Source: Methylobacterium nodulans ORS 2060
GTDB taxonomy: Bacteria > Pseudomonadota > Alphaproteobacteria > Rhizobiales > Beijerinckiaceae
Length of the DNA: 64,000 nt
Direction: 5' to 3'
NCBI RefSeq assembly: GCF_000022085.1
Contig: NC_011894.1
Coordinates: 5,540,001 to 5,604,000 of the forward strand
Shown: positions 38,691 through 47,691 of the stretch, piece after piece
Position numbering within the stretch: the stretch's first letter is position 1
How the letters are laid out: every line of letters begins with the position of its first letter
The notes under the pieces: model-generated
What the model saw: only the letters and a program-made list of their open reading frames with translations
Databases searched by the model: none
Told to the model about the DNA's origin: nothing
Translations under genes and position numbers: made by a program

Positions 38691-41039
38691 ATGCTGGAGG
38701 CGGATCCCGCCCCACTCGCTGCACGTGCGGCCACGATCCTCGGCATCGCACGAGCCATCACCCCGGCTCACCAGCGGTTGGCGCGCGCGGAATCCTGGCT
38801 CCGCTTCGCGATCCCGGCGATCCTCGGCCTTTTCCTCATCTCGCTCTTTGCCATCACGGCGACCCAGCTCCTCGCCCAGCGCCGCGATGCCGTCGCCGAG
38901 GCGGGGCGGCAGATCGATCTCCTGGCGCGGCTCGTCGCGGCGAGCCTGTCGAGCACCGCTCCGGAATCGGAGCTACGCCTCGACGGCGCGGTCCCGGCCT
39001 CCGCCCTGGTGGCGGGGCGCGCGGTCTACCTGATCGGGCCGGACGACCGCATCGCCGCCTCCCTGCCCGCCCTCCTCCCTCCGGGGCACAGGCTCGCGGA
39101 TCATCTCGGCGAGGCGCAACCGCTCCTGATCCTGGGCGAGCGCGCGGGCGTGATGACCGCCACGCTCGGCGGCGCGCCCGCCCTGGCGACCCTGCGCGCC
39201 CTGCCGTCCGGCCGGGGCCGGGTCGCGGTGGTCCAATCCCTCGACACGGCCACCGCCGACTGGCGGAGCCGCGCCCGCACCGAGGCGGTGGTCATCGGCA
39301 CCGCCACGCTGGTCATCGTCTGCGTCGGGCTCGCCTATACGCTCCAGGCGGACCGGGCCCGCACGGTCGACCGCGTCTGCGAGCAGGTGCGCCAGCGGCT
39401 CGACACGGCGCTCTGCCGCGGGCGCTGCGGCCTGTGGGACTGGGACATCGCCCGCGGCCGCATCTACTGGTCGGACTCGATGTACCAGCTCCTCGGCTAC
39501 GTCCGGGAGCACGAGTTCCTGTCGTTCGGCGACGTCAACGCGCTGGTCCACCCCGACGACACCGACCTCTACGGGCTCGCGAGCCAGCTCGCCGCCCAGG
39601 ACGCCACCGTCGATCACGAATTCCGCATCCGCAGCGCGGCGGGCGAGTGGATCTGGCTCAAGGCCCGGGCGGAGATCGTGCGCGATCAGGACGATGGCGG
39701 GCGCCATCTCGTCGGGATCATCATCGACATCTCCGAGCAGCGCCGCCTCGCGGAATCCACGGCGACGGCCGACATGCGCCTGCGCGACGCAGTCGAGGCG
39801 GTGTCGGAGGCCTTCGTGCTCTGGGACGCGCAGAACCGCCTCGTCCTGTGCAACTCGAAGTTCCGGCGGCTTCACGCCCTGACCCTAGAGGAGGCCCAGC
39901 CGGGCCGGCGCTACGACGCGATCATGGGCCGGGCCGCCGTGCCGGCGGTGCGCCGCGAGATTCCCAACACCGACCTCGCCGAGCTCGGCGCGCGCACCTT
40001 CGAGGCCGAACTCGCCGACGGGCGCTGGCTTCAGATCAGCGAGCGGCGCACCAAGGACGGCGGCTACGTCTCGGTCGGCACCGACATCACCACCCTCAAG
40101 CGCCACCAGGAGCGCCTCGTCGAGTCCGAGCGCCAGCTCATCGCCACCATCGCCGACCTCAAGCGCTCGCGCCGCACCCTCGAACTCCAGACCCAGCAGC
40201 TCGCCGACCTCGCCGAGCGCTATCTCGACCAGAAGGCCCAGGCCGAGAGCGCCAACCGCTCCAAATCCGAGTTCCTGGCCAATATGAGCCACGAGCTGCG
40301 CACTCCGCTGAACGCGATCCTCGGCTTCGCCGAGGTGATGCAGGACGAGGTCTTCGGGCAGCTCGGCTCGGAGAAGTACCGGGAATATTGCCGGGACATC
40401 CGCTCCAGCGGCCACTATCTGCTGTCGGTCATCGACGACATCCTCGACATGTCGCGCATCGAGGCGCGCCGGGTGACGCTGGTGAAGCAGCCCGTGCCGG
40501 TGGCGGAGGCCCTGGAACGCGCCCTCAAGCTCATCGCCGAGCCGGCCCGCGCCAAGGGCCTGACGCTCAGCGTCGAGATGAGCGCCGACGCGGTGGTGCT
40601 GGCCGACGAGCGCGCCCTGCATCAGATCCTGGTGAACCTGCTCCAGAACGCCGTGAAGTTCACGCCCGAGGCGGGCCGCGTCGCGGTCCGCACCCGGCGG
40701 GCGCTCGACGCCGTCCACATCTTCGTGGAGGACAGCGGCATCGGCATCCCGAAGGCGGTGCTGCCCAAGCTGGGCGCCCCCTTCGAGCAGGTCGAGAGCA
40801 ACTTTTCGCGCAGCTTCAAGGGGTCCGGCCTCGGGCTCGCCATCTCGCGCTCGCTCACGGAACTGCATGGCGGACGCCTGCGCATCCGCTCGGAGGTGGG
40901 ATGCGGCACGATCGTCCTCGTGCGCCTGCCCCAGCCGCCGCGGGGCGCGGCCGGCGATCCAGAGGTCGTCGAGATCGTGCGCGACGCGGCAGCGCCGTCG
41001 TCTCGGAAGGTGGCGGCGCCGGAGCCGGCGGAGGCCTGA
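38691..41039 (+). CDS. PAS-domain sensor histidine kinase, PleC/DivJ-like
   Basis: Membrane kinase of 782 residues. Helix 1 about 42-64 (FAIPAILGLFLISLFAITAT), periplasmic region to about 200, helix 2 about 203-222. PAS/PAC with CGLWDWDIARGRIYWSDSMY (about 243-355), second PAS EAVSEAFVLWDAQNRLVLCN, coiled coil, HisKA with His534 in ANMSHELRTPLNAILGFAEV, followed by SSGHYLLSVIDDILDMSRIE, and HATPase with FVEDSGIGIPKAVLPKLGAP and GSGLGLAISRSL. The HisKA/DHp stretch closely resembles PleC and DivJ, which set DivK phosphorylation and polarity in alphaproteobacteria. No receiver domain. Lone gene; a gene-less 181-base spacer separates it from pepN. Confidence 0.88.
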   Translation: MLEADPAPLAARAATILGIARAITPAHQRLARAESWLRFAIPAILGLFLISLFAITATQLLAQRRDAVAEAGRQIDLLARLVAASLSSTAPESELRLDGAVPASALVAGRAVYLIGPDDRIAASLPALLPPGHRLADHLGEAQPLLILGERAGVMTATLGGAPALATLRALPSGRGRVAVVQSLDTATADWRSRARTEAVVIGTATLVIVCVGLAYTLQADRARTVDRVCEQVRQRLDTALCRGRCGLWDWDIARGRIYWSDSMYQLLGYVREHEFLSFGDVNALVHPDDTDLYGLASQLAAQDATVDHEFRIRSAAGEWIWLKARAEIVRDQDDGGRHLVGIIIDISEQRRLAESTATADMRLRDAVEAVSEAFVLWDAQNRLVLCNSKFRRLHALTLEEAQPGRRYDAIMGRAAVPAVRREIPNTDLAELGARTFEAELADGRWLQISERRTKDGGYVSVGTDITTLKRHQERLVESERQLIATIADLKRSRRTLELQTQQLADLAERYLDQKAQAESANRSKSEFLANMSHELRTPLNAILGFAEVMQDEVFGQLGSEKYREYCRDIRSSGHYLLSVIDDILDMSRIEARRVTLVKQPVPVAEALERALKLIAEPARAKGLTLSVEMSADAVVLADERALHQILVNLLQNAVKFTPEAGRVAVRTRRALDAVHIFVEDSGIGIPKAVLPKLGAPFEQVESNFSRSFKGSGLGLAISRSLTELHGGRLRIRSEVGCGTIVLVRLPQPPRGAAGDPEVVEIVRDAAAPSSRKVAAPEPAEA

Positions 41040-41124
41040 AATCGAGCCGCTTCGCGGCGAGTCCTTGTGCTGCATTCCGGATCTTCTTCCGCTCGCGCTT
41101 CAGTCGTCCGGAAAAAGGGAGGTG

Positions 41125-41406
41125 ATACGGCTTCCGGTTGATCTGTTCCAAGACGAGTCCGCGCGGGGAACCCCTCTCCTATGCGGGAGAGGGGCAGGCG
41201 ATCGAAGATCGCGCGTGAGGGCCCAGGTGGTTCGGCAAGAGGACTGAACCGTCCCGCTGCCAGCACAACGCTTAGTGATTCATGGCGGCACCGTCCGGGA
41301 CCCTCACGTGGGATCTTCGATCCCCATACCCCTCTCCCGCACGGGAGAGGGGTTCCCGCGGTTCCCGCGCCCTCTTGTCTCCGAACAGATCAACCGGAAG
41401 CCGTAT
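41125..41406. repeat. 282-bp inverted-repeat element with nested palindromes
   Basis: The gene-less interval 41040-41507 is mostly this element. Its outer 24 bases are perfect reverse complements (atacggcttccggttgatct at the left). Inside are two copies of the cccctctcc-type hairpin (about 41168-41190 and 41330-41353), two copies of a gatcgaagatc/gatcttcgatc motif, and a core actgaaccgtcccgctgcca matching the core of the element at 865-1020. No coding capacity. It looks like a non-autonomous element or a composite of smaller ones. Confidence 0.85.
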
Positions 41407-41507
41407 GAACCTGCTGCCGAAGCCGATCGCCCCGCGCGGTCGGGAATGACGATCATCGCCATGAGGCGATGCTGCCGGCAGCGGCCGCTCTGCTCGACGC
41501 GGAATGA

Positions 41508-44438
41508 TCACCCGAGCAGCCGCTCGAACCATCCCCTCACCTCGGCTCTCGTCTCGGCGAGCCGGGCGAGCAGGGCCGTCTCGTCCGGCAGGCCCGCGGC
41601 CGCGGCGAGGCGCGCCCGGGTGGCGGGGGCGGCACCCTTCTCGAAGGGCCCCTCCACCATCAGACGCTGCCAGTGATGGACGTCGTCGAGGAGGCGGTAG
41701 GCCGTCTCCAGCGGATCCGCGGCCGCCTCGGGCACGAGGCCGAGCGCCCGCGCCTCAGCAATGACCGCCGGGGCATCGAGGCCGATCAGGCTTGGATGCG
41801 CGGCCGCATGGATCAGGACCAGCGCCTGCGCCAGGAAGTCGAGGTCGAGGAGGCCGCCCGGCGCGAGCTTGAGATCGTGGGGACCGCCGTCGCCCTTCTC
41901 GCGGGCGATGAGCGCCCGCATGTCGCGCACCTCCCGGGCGACGCGGGCCGGGTCGCGCGGGCTCCTGACGATCGCCGCAATGGCGGCCTCGATCTCCGCG
42001 CCGAATTCGGGATCGCCCGCGAGCACCCGGGCGCGGGTCAGCGCCATGTGCTCCCACAGATCCGCTTCCTCGCGCTGGTAGGGCACGAAGCGCGGCCATT
42101 GCCCGGCGACCGGGCCCTGCCGGCCTCCCGGCCGCAGGCGCAGATCCACCTCGTAGAGATGCCCGCGCCGGGTCGGCACCGTCAGGGAAGCGACGAGGCG
42201 CTGAGTGAGCCGGTTGTGGTAGACGGCCGCATCGAGGGGGCGCTGCCCGTCGCTCTCGCGATCCTGCGGGTCGAAATCGTACAGGACGACGAGGTCGAGG
42301 TCGGACTCGGCCGTGAGCTGGCGCGAGCCGAGCCGCCCGAGCCCGAGCACCGCGATCCGGGCCGCCCGCACCCGTCCGTGCTCCGCCGCGAAGACCTCCT
42401 GCACGGCCCCGAGCGCCTCGGCGATGGCGGCCTGGGCGATCGCCGCATAGGCGCGGCCGGCTCCGGCGGGCGGCAGGATGCCGGAGAGGAGGCGCGCGCC
42501 CGTGACGAAGCGCATCTGCCGGGCGGCATCGCGGAGGCGGTCGAGGAAATCCTCGAAGACCTGAGGCGCGCCGACGAGGCGGCGCATCTGCGCGGCCATC
42601 GCCGCCTCGTCGGTGACCGGCTCGACGAAGGCCGGGTCGATCACCGCATCGAGGACATGAGGGCTGTAGGCCACGGTTTCCGCAAGACGCGGCGCCGTGC
42701 CGAGGAGATCGGCGAAGAGGAGCCGCAGCCGCTCGTGCGAGCGCAGGATGGTGAGGAGTTCGACCGCGGCCGGCATGCGGCCGAAGGCGTGGTCAAGGGC
42801 GGCGAGCGCCCCGTCCGGATCCGCGGTGCCGGCAAGCGCCTGGAGCAGGGCCGGAACGAGTTCGGTGACGACCTCGCGGGCGCGGGCGCTCGTCACGGCG
42901 GGCCGCCTCCCGTGGTGCCAGCCGCGCACCGTCTCGATCGCCCGCTCCGGATGGCGAAATCCGAGCCGCCGCAGGGTCGCAAGCGTCGCCGGATCGTCCT
43001 CCGCCCCGGTGAAGACGAGATCGCCCATCTCCGCCGAGAGGTCGGGGCCGGCCTCGAACAACAGCGCGTAATGTGCCTGCACACGGGTCGCCTGCCCGAC
43101 CAGCGCCGCCCCGAGCGCCTCGGCGTCCCGGTAGCCGCAGAAGCGCGCGAAGCGGGCGAGCCGCCCCGGATCCTCGGGCAGGCGCTGGGTCTGCTCGTCG
43201 GCGACCATCTGCAGCCGGTGCTCGATGGTGCGCAGGAACCGGTAGGCCTCGCACAACTCGTCGCGGGCCTGCGGCGTGATCCAGCCCTCGTCGTGAAGGG
43301 CCGGCAGCATGTCGAGGGTGCGCTGGCCGCGCAGGGACGGGCGACGCCCGCCGAAGACGAGTTGCTGGGTCTGGACGAAGAACTCGACCTCCCGGATTCC
43401 GCCGCGGCCGAGCTTGATGTCGTGGCCCGCCACCGCGATGGCGCCGTGGCCGCGCACCGCGTGGATCTGGCGCTTCATGGCGTGCACGTCGGCGATCGCC
43501 GCGAAGTCGAAATACTTGCGCCACACGAAGGGGCGCAGCTCCGCGAGGAATCGCTCGGCGACCGGGAGGTCCCCGGCGACGGGCCGCGCCTTGATGAAGG
43601 CGGCGCGCTCCCAGTTCTGGCCGACCGTCTCGTAATAGGTGAAGGCGGACTCGAGGGAGAGTGCGGTCGGGGTCGCGCCCGGGTCGGGACGCAGGCGGTA
43701 ATCGACCCGATGGACGTAGCCGTCCGCCGTGCGCTCCTGCAGGAGCTTGGCGAGGCCCTGCGCGAGCCGGCTGAAGAAGGGCGTGGCCTCGACGCCCTCG
43801 CGCAGGGGCGCAGTGGCGGGGTCGAAGAACACGATAAGGTCGATGTCGCTCGAATAGTTGAGCTCGCCCGCGCCGAGTTTGCCCATGCCGAGCACGATGA
43901 GGCCGCTGCCCTCCTGCGGCGCCGCCGGGTCGCGCGGCCGGAAGCGGCCCGTCGCTGCGGCCTCGAGCAGGACGGCGTCGAGGGCGGCCCTCACGGAGGC
44001 GTCGGCGAAGTCGGACAGGGCCGCCGTGACTGCCTCCAGCGACCAGACCCCGCCGATGTCGGCGAGCGCGATCAGGAGCGCGTGCTCCGCGCGGTTGCGG
44101 CGCAGCGCGCAGGCGACGGCCTCCCGCGGCGCGCCCGCGGCGCCCGCCGCCCATTGGGCGGCCACGAGGTCCGCATGGGCCGCCTCCGGGGCCTGCGCGA
44201 GGAGCCGCGCGAGCCGGTCCGGCTCGCGGGCGATCAGCCCCCACAGGAAGGGCGAATGGTCGGCAAGGCCGAGCACCAGGGCGCGCACCGGGCCGTCCCT
44301 GCGCAGGGCGGCGGCGAGGCCGGCATGGTCCGGCACGGCGTCGAGGGCCTGCAGGAGATCGGCGAGGCGGTCGCGGGCCCGCTCGGCCTCTGACAGGAGG
44401 GGGCCGGTCCGGATCCGGTCGAGGAGCGGGGCTGACAT
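41508..44438 (-). CDS. glnE: Bifunctional glutamine synthetase adenylyltransferase/deadenylase
   Basis: Modifies glutamine synthetase in response to PII signalling. 976 residues, the usual length. Two nucleotidyltransferase domains are visible: the N-terminal deadenylase site LGAGELNYSSDIDLIVFFDP at about 180-200 and the C-terminal adenylylase site LGRLGSRQLTAESDLDLVVL at about 700-715, each with the DxD metal pair. Also FIKARPVAGDLPVAERFLAE and GRGGIREVEFFVQTQQLVFG after the first site. Start ATG 44438 fits the family; further upstream sequence is Pro-rich and unlikely. Opposite orientation to the PleC-like kinase; upstream of it lies the Lrp-type gene on the same strand. Confidence 0.96.
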   Translation of the reverse strand: MSAPLLDRIRTGPLLSEAERARDRLADLLQALDAVPDHAGLAAALRRDGPVRALVLGLADHSPFLWGLIAREPDRLARLLAQAPEAAHADLVAAQWAAGAAGAPREAVACALRRNRAEHALLIALADIGGVWSLEAVTAALSDFADASVRAALDAVLLEAAATGRFRPRDPAAPQEGSGLIVLGMGKLGAGELNYSSDIDLIVFFDPATAPLREGVEATPFFSRLAQGLAKLLQERTADGYVHRVDYRLRPDPGATPTALSLESAFTYYETVGQNWERAAFIKARPVAGDLPVAERFLAELRPFVWRKYFDFAAIADVHAMKRQIHAVRGHGAIAVAGHDIKLGRGGIREVEFFVQTQQLVFGGRRPSLRGQRTLDMLPALHDEGWITPQARDELCEAYRFLRTIEHRLQMVADEQTQRLPEDPGRLARFARFCGYRDAEALGAALVGQATRVQAHYALLFEAGPDLSAEMGDLVFTGAEDDPATLATLRRLGFRHPERAIETVRGWHHGRRPAVTSARAREVVTELVPALLQALAGTADPDGALAALDHAFGRMPAAVELLTILRSHERLRLLFADLLGTAPRLAETVAYSPHVLDAVIDPAFVEPVTDEAAMAAQMRRLVGAPQVFEDFLDRLRDAARQMRFVTGARLLSGILPPAGAGRAYAAIAQAAIAEALGAVQEVFAAEHGRVRAARIAVLGLGRLGSRQLTAESDLDLVVLYDFDPQDRESDGQRPLDAAVYHNRLTQRLVASLTVPTRRGHLYEVDLRLRPGGRQGPVAGQWPRFVPYQREEADLWEHMALTRARVLAGDPEFGAEIEAAIAAIVRSPRDPARVAREVRDMRALIAREKGDGGPHDLKLAPGGLLDLDFLAQALVLIHAAAHPSLIGLDAPAVIAEARALGLVPEAAADPLETAYRLLDDVHHWQRLMVEGPFEKGAAPATRARLAAAAGLPDETALLARLAETRAEVRGWFERLLG

Positions 44439-44524
44439 CGCGCGGCCTCCCGTTGGGGCTGGTCGCGCCCCTTGCGGCGGTCGTGGCATGATCCGCCCTC
44501 GGCGACAACCGTCGGCGTGACGGG

Positions 44525-45004
44525 TCAGAAGTCGAGCGGCGCGTTGTCGATCACCTCCTTCATCACGAAGAAGGTCCGTGTCTGCCGCACGCCGGGCAGC
44601 GCGATCAGCTTCTCGCCATGGAGGCGGTTGAAATCGGCCATGTCGCCGACCCGGATCTTGAGGACGTAGTCGAAATCGCCGGCCACGAGGTGGCAGTCGA
44701 GCACGAAGCCGAGGGACACGACGGCGCGCTCGAAGGCCGCGAAGCTCTCCGGCGTCGAGCGGTCGAGCACCACGCCCACCATCACGAGTGCGCCCCGCCC
44801 CACCGCCCGCGGCGCCACCATGGCACGCACGCCGGTGATGAATCCGCCCCGGAACAGCCGCTGCATGCGCCGGTGGCAGGTGGCGGGGCTGAGATTCACC
44901 CGCTGGGCCAGCTCGGCATTGGTCAGGCGGCCATCCTCCTGGAGGAGGCGCAGCATCTTCACGTCGATGCGGTCGAGCTTAAGGTGGGTGAAAGGATCTT
45001 CCAT
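44525..45004 (-). CDS. acdR: Lrp/AsnC-type regulator, AcdR-like
   Basis: Transcription factor of 159 residues. N-terminal winged HTH (LKLDRIDVKMLRLLQEDGRL with TNAELAQRVNLSPATCHRRM) and C-terminal RAM ligand domain (FVLDCHLVAGDFDYVLKIRV). It is divergent from acdS with 144 bases between start codons, the arrangement known for AcdR, an Lrp protein that controls ACC deaminase genes in proteobacteria. The assignment as acdR rests on that context. Start ATG 45004. Confidence 0.88.
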   Translation of the reverse strand: MEDPFTHLKLDRIDVKMLRLLQEDGRLTNAELAQRVNLSPATCHRRMQRLFRGGFITGVRAMVAPRAVGRGALVMVGVVLDRSTPESFAAFERAVVSLGFVLDCHLVAGDFDYVLKIRVGDMADFNRLHGEKLIALPGVRQTRTFFVMKEVIDNAPLDF

Positions 45005-45148
45005 GGATTGCGCTTCCGGTGGCGTTCTCCCTCATATCACGGCCGGCCAAGCGCCTGAACCGCCAGCACGGGACCGTTCTTCGAGAGCACCTTTCGCAGC
45101 AAGTGGGTTAGGTTCGCGGCGCTTCCCCGCTCATCCGGAGATCCGACC
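45005..45148. promoter_or_regulatory. Divergent acdR/acdS control region
   Basis: This 144-base region must contain both promoters. In the AcdR system the regulator binds here and is antagonised by leucine; I see no clean Lrp-box palindrome by eye, so no operator is marked. Confidence 0.5.
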
Positions 45149-46162
45149 GTGCTGGAGAAATTCGAACGCTACCCGCTGACCTTCGGGCCGACCCCGATCG
45201 AGCGCCTCGGCCGCCTCTCCGCTCATCTTGGCGGCCAGGTCGAACTCTACGCCAAGCGGGAGGATTGCAACTCGGGGCTCGCCTTCGGCGGCAACAAGCT
45301 GCGCAAGCTCGAATACATCGTGCCGGATGCGATCGCCTCGGGCGCCGACACGCTGGTCTCGATCGGCGGGGTGCAGTCCAACCACACCCGCATGGTGGCC
45401 GCGGTGGCGGCGAAGATCGGCATGAAGTGCCGCCTCGTGCAGGAAGCCTGGGTGCCGCACGAGGACGCCGTCTACGACCGGGTCGGCAACATCATGCTGA
45501 GCCGCATCCTGGGGGCAGATGTGCGGCTCGTCGATGACGGCTTCGACATCGGCATCCGGTCGAGCTGGCAGGAGGCGATCGACGACGTCAAGGCGAAGGG
45601 CGGCCGGCCCTACGCCATCCCGGCCGGCGCCTCGGTGCACAAGTTCGGCGGCCTCGGCTATGTGGGCTTCGCCGAGGAGGTGCGGGCGCAGGAGCGCGAC
45701 CTCGGCTTCACCTTCGATTACATCGTCGTGTGCACGGTCACCGGCTCGACCCATGCGGGGATGGTCGTGGGCTTCGCCAAGGACGGGCGCGAGCGCCGGG
45801 TGATCGGCATCGACGCCTCGGCGACCCCGGCCCAGACCAAGGCGCAGGTGCTCGACATCGCCCGCCGCACCGCCGACCTCGTCGGCCTCGGGCGCGACCT
45901 GTCGGCGGACGACGTGGTGCTGAACGAGGACTATGCCTATCCGGTCTACGGCGTGCCGTCGCAGGAGACCAAGGATGCGATCCGCCTCTGCGCGCGGCTC
46001 GAAGGCATGATCACGGACCCGGTCTACGAGGGCAAGTCCATGCAGGGCATGATCGACCTCGTGCGCAAGGGCTTCTTCCCCGCGGGCTCGAAGGTGCTCT
46101 ACGCGCATCTCGGCGGCGCCCCGGCCCTCAACGGCTACGGCTACACCTTCCGCAACGGCTGA
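45149..46162 (+). CDS. acdS: 1-Aminocyclopropane-1-carboxylate deaminase
   Basis: PLP enzyme that opens ACC, the precursor of plant ethylene, to 2-oxobutyrate and ammonia. 337 residues, canonical length. Schiff-base Lys50 in [14 protein letters not shown], then [20 protein letters not shown], the phosphate loop [12 protein letters not shown]. The residues known to separate true ACC deaminase from D-cysteine desulfhydrase are both present: Glu294 ([10 protein letters not shown]) and Leu321 ([11 protein letters not shown]), equal to E295/L322 in other enzymes. Start is GTG at 45149. 2-Oxobutyrate also feeds isoleucine synthesis via IlvB. A plant-associated life style is inferred. Confidence 0.96.
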   Translation: MLEKFERYPLTFGPTPIERLGRLSAHLGGQVELYAKREDCNSGLAFGGNKLRKLEYIVPDAIASGADTLVSIGGVQSNHTRMVAAVAAKIGMKCRLVQEAWVPHEDAVYDRVGNIMLSRILGADVRLVDDGFDIGIRSSWQEAIDDVKAKGGRPYAIPAGASVHKFGGLGYVGFAEEVRAQERDLGFTFDYIVVCTVTGSTHAGMVVGFAKDGRERRVIGIDASATPAQTKAQVLDIARRTADLVGLGRDLSADDVVLNEDYAYPVYGVPSQETKDAIRLCARLEGMITDPVYEGKSMQGMIDLVRKGFFPAGSKVLYAHLGGAPALNGYGYTFRNG

Positions 46163-46245
46163 GCGGGGTTCTCCCCGCTCGGGAGAGAGGATGCCCCGGA
46201 GGGTGGACCCCTTTTCTCCGTCCGGACATCCGACCCTTCAAAGAC

Positions 46246-47691
46246 TTAGAGTCCATCCGGCGCTTCCGGAGGCGCCGGATGGACTCGAGCGGGCAGGGCC
46301 AGGGTCGCGCGCAGGCCCGGCCCGTTGTCCTCCAGCAGGAAGGCGCCCTGATGCAGGCGGGCGACCGCGTTGACGAGGCTGAGGCCCAGGCCGAAGCCGG
46401 GGCGCGAGCGGGCCGTCTCCAGGCGCACGAAGCGCTCCAGCACCCGGCCGCGTTCGGCCTGCGGAATGCCGGGGCCCCGGTCCGAGACGGTGAGGCGCAC
46501 CGCCTCGCCGACCCGCCGCGCCTCGATCGTGACGGTCGGCTCGGCGGCCTCGGCGCCGTACTTGAGGGCATTGTCGATCAGGTTCGCCACCGCCTGCCCG
46601 ATCAGCTCCCGGCTGCCATGCACGGTGAGCCCGGAGGCGATGTCCGTGCGCAACGCCACGCCGCGCTCCTCGGCCACCGCCTCGTAGAGCTCCGCGACCT
46701 CAAGGGCGACCGCCCCGGCATCGAAATCGGCGAGGGTCTCGCGCGTGCCCCCGGCTTCGAGGCGCGCGATCATCAACAGGGCGTTGAAGACCCGGATGAG
46801 GTTGTCGCTCTCCTCGATATTGGCTTCCAGGGCCGCCCGCAGCGTCTCGGCGTCGTGGCCGGTGCGCAGGGCCTCGTCGGCCTTGTTGCGCAACCGCGTC
46901 AGCGGCGTCTTGAGGTCGTGGGCGATGTTGTCGGAGACTTCGCGCAGGCCCTGCATCAATTCGCCGATGCGGTCGAGCATGGCGTTGAGGTTCTGCGCGA
47001 GGCGGTCGAGTTCGTCGCCGGTCCCGGCGAGCGTGAGGCGTCCGTCGAGGTCGCCCGCCATGATGCCGCGGGTGATTTCCGTCATGGCGTCGACGCGCTT
47101 GAGGACGCGTTGCGCGATGAACAGGCTGCCGACGAAGCCGAGCCCCACCACGAGCATCAGCGACCATGCGAAGGCGCGCGCGATCACCGCGCGCAGGCGG
47201 TCGCGCTCCTCGACGTCGCGCCCGACCAGGAGGCGGAAGCCCCCCGGCAGGGTGAAGATGCGCACGATCGCCCGGTGGTCGAGCCGGTCGCCGTCGGTGC
47301 CGCGGCCATAGGCCGTCTCGGTCTGGCCCGGCTCCGCCAGGAGGCCCGGCGGCAGCGACTCGACGTTGCCGACCACGTGCTCGCCGGCCGGCGTGGTCAC
47401 GAGATAGAGCGAGGCGCCGGGTTCGCGGGCGCGCCGCTCGACCACGCTGACGAGGCGGCGGATGCCGCCCGCCGCGTATTGCTCGGACAGGCCACTGATC
47501 TCCGCCTCGATGGTGGAGACGATCTGGTCATCGAGCACCTGTCGGGCGTTCCAGGCGACATAGCCGAGCGCGAAGAACGCGAAGGCCGCGAAGACCAGCA
47601 GATAAGCGAGCGAGAGCTTGAACGCGGTGGTGCGAAACAGCGTGCCGAGGCGCGCCGGCACGCCCTCCGCGACGGGCGCGCGCGCGCTCAC
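46246..47691 (-). CDS. OmpR-type two-component sensor histidine kinase
   Basis: Membrane sensor of 481 residues. TM1 about 22-44 (FKLSLAYLLVFAAFAFFALG), periplasmic region to about 168, TM2 about 169-190, HAMP, HisKA with NIAHDLKTPLTRLRNKADEA, HATPase with NLIDNALKYGAEAAEPTVTI, SDRGPGIPQ and GFGLGLSLVNAVARLH. Start is a GTG at 47691 overlapping the regulator stop (GTGA), so the pair is co-translated. The last 13 residues (PARVHPAPPEAPDGL) are encoded by a near-perfect palindromic repeat, probably acquired by insertion at the 3' end. Signal and targets unknown. Confidence 0.9.
   Translation of the reverse strand: MSARAPVAEGVPARLGTLFRTTAFKLSLAYLLVFAAFAFFALGYVAWNARQVLDDQIVSTIEAEISGLSEQYAAGGIRRLVSVVERRAREPGASLYLVTTPAGEHVVGNVESLPPGLLAEPGQTETAYGRGTDGDRLDHRAIVRIFTLPGGFRLLVGRDVEERDRLRAVIARAFAWSLMLVVGLGFVGSLFIAQRVLKRVDAMTEITRGIMAGDLDGRLTLAGTGDELDRLAQNLNAMLDRIGELMQGLREVSDNIAHDLKTPLTRLRNKADEALRTGHDAETLRAALEANIEESDNLIRVFNALLMIARLEAGGTRETLADFDAGAVALEVAELYEAVAEERGVALRTDIASGLTVHGSRELIGQAVANLIDNALKYGAEAAEPTVTIEARRVGEAVRLTVSDRGPGIPQAERGRVLERFVRLETARSRPGFGLGLSLVNAVARLHQGAFLLEDNGPGLRATLALPARVHPAPPEAPDGL
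46249..46286. repeat. 38-bp palindromic repeat forming the kinase 3' end
   Basis: gagtccatccggcgc and its reverse complement flank ttccggag. It encodes the last residues of the kinase just before the stop and could form a hairpin at the transcript end. Confidence 0.8.
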
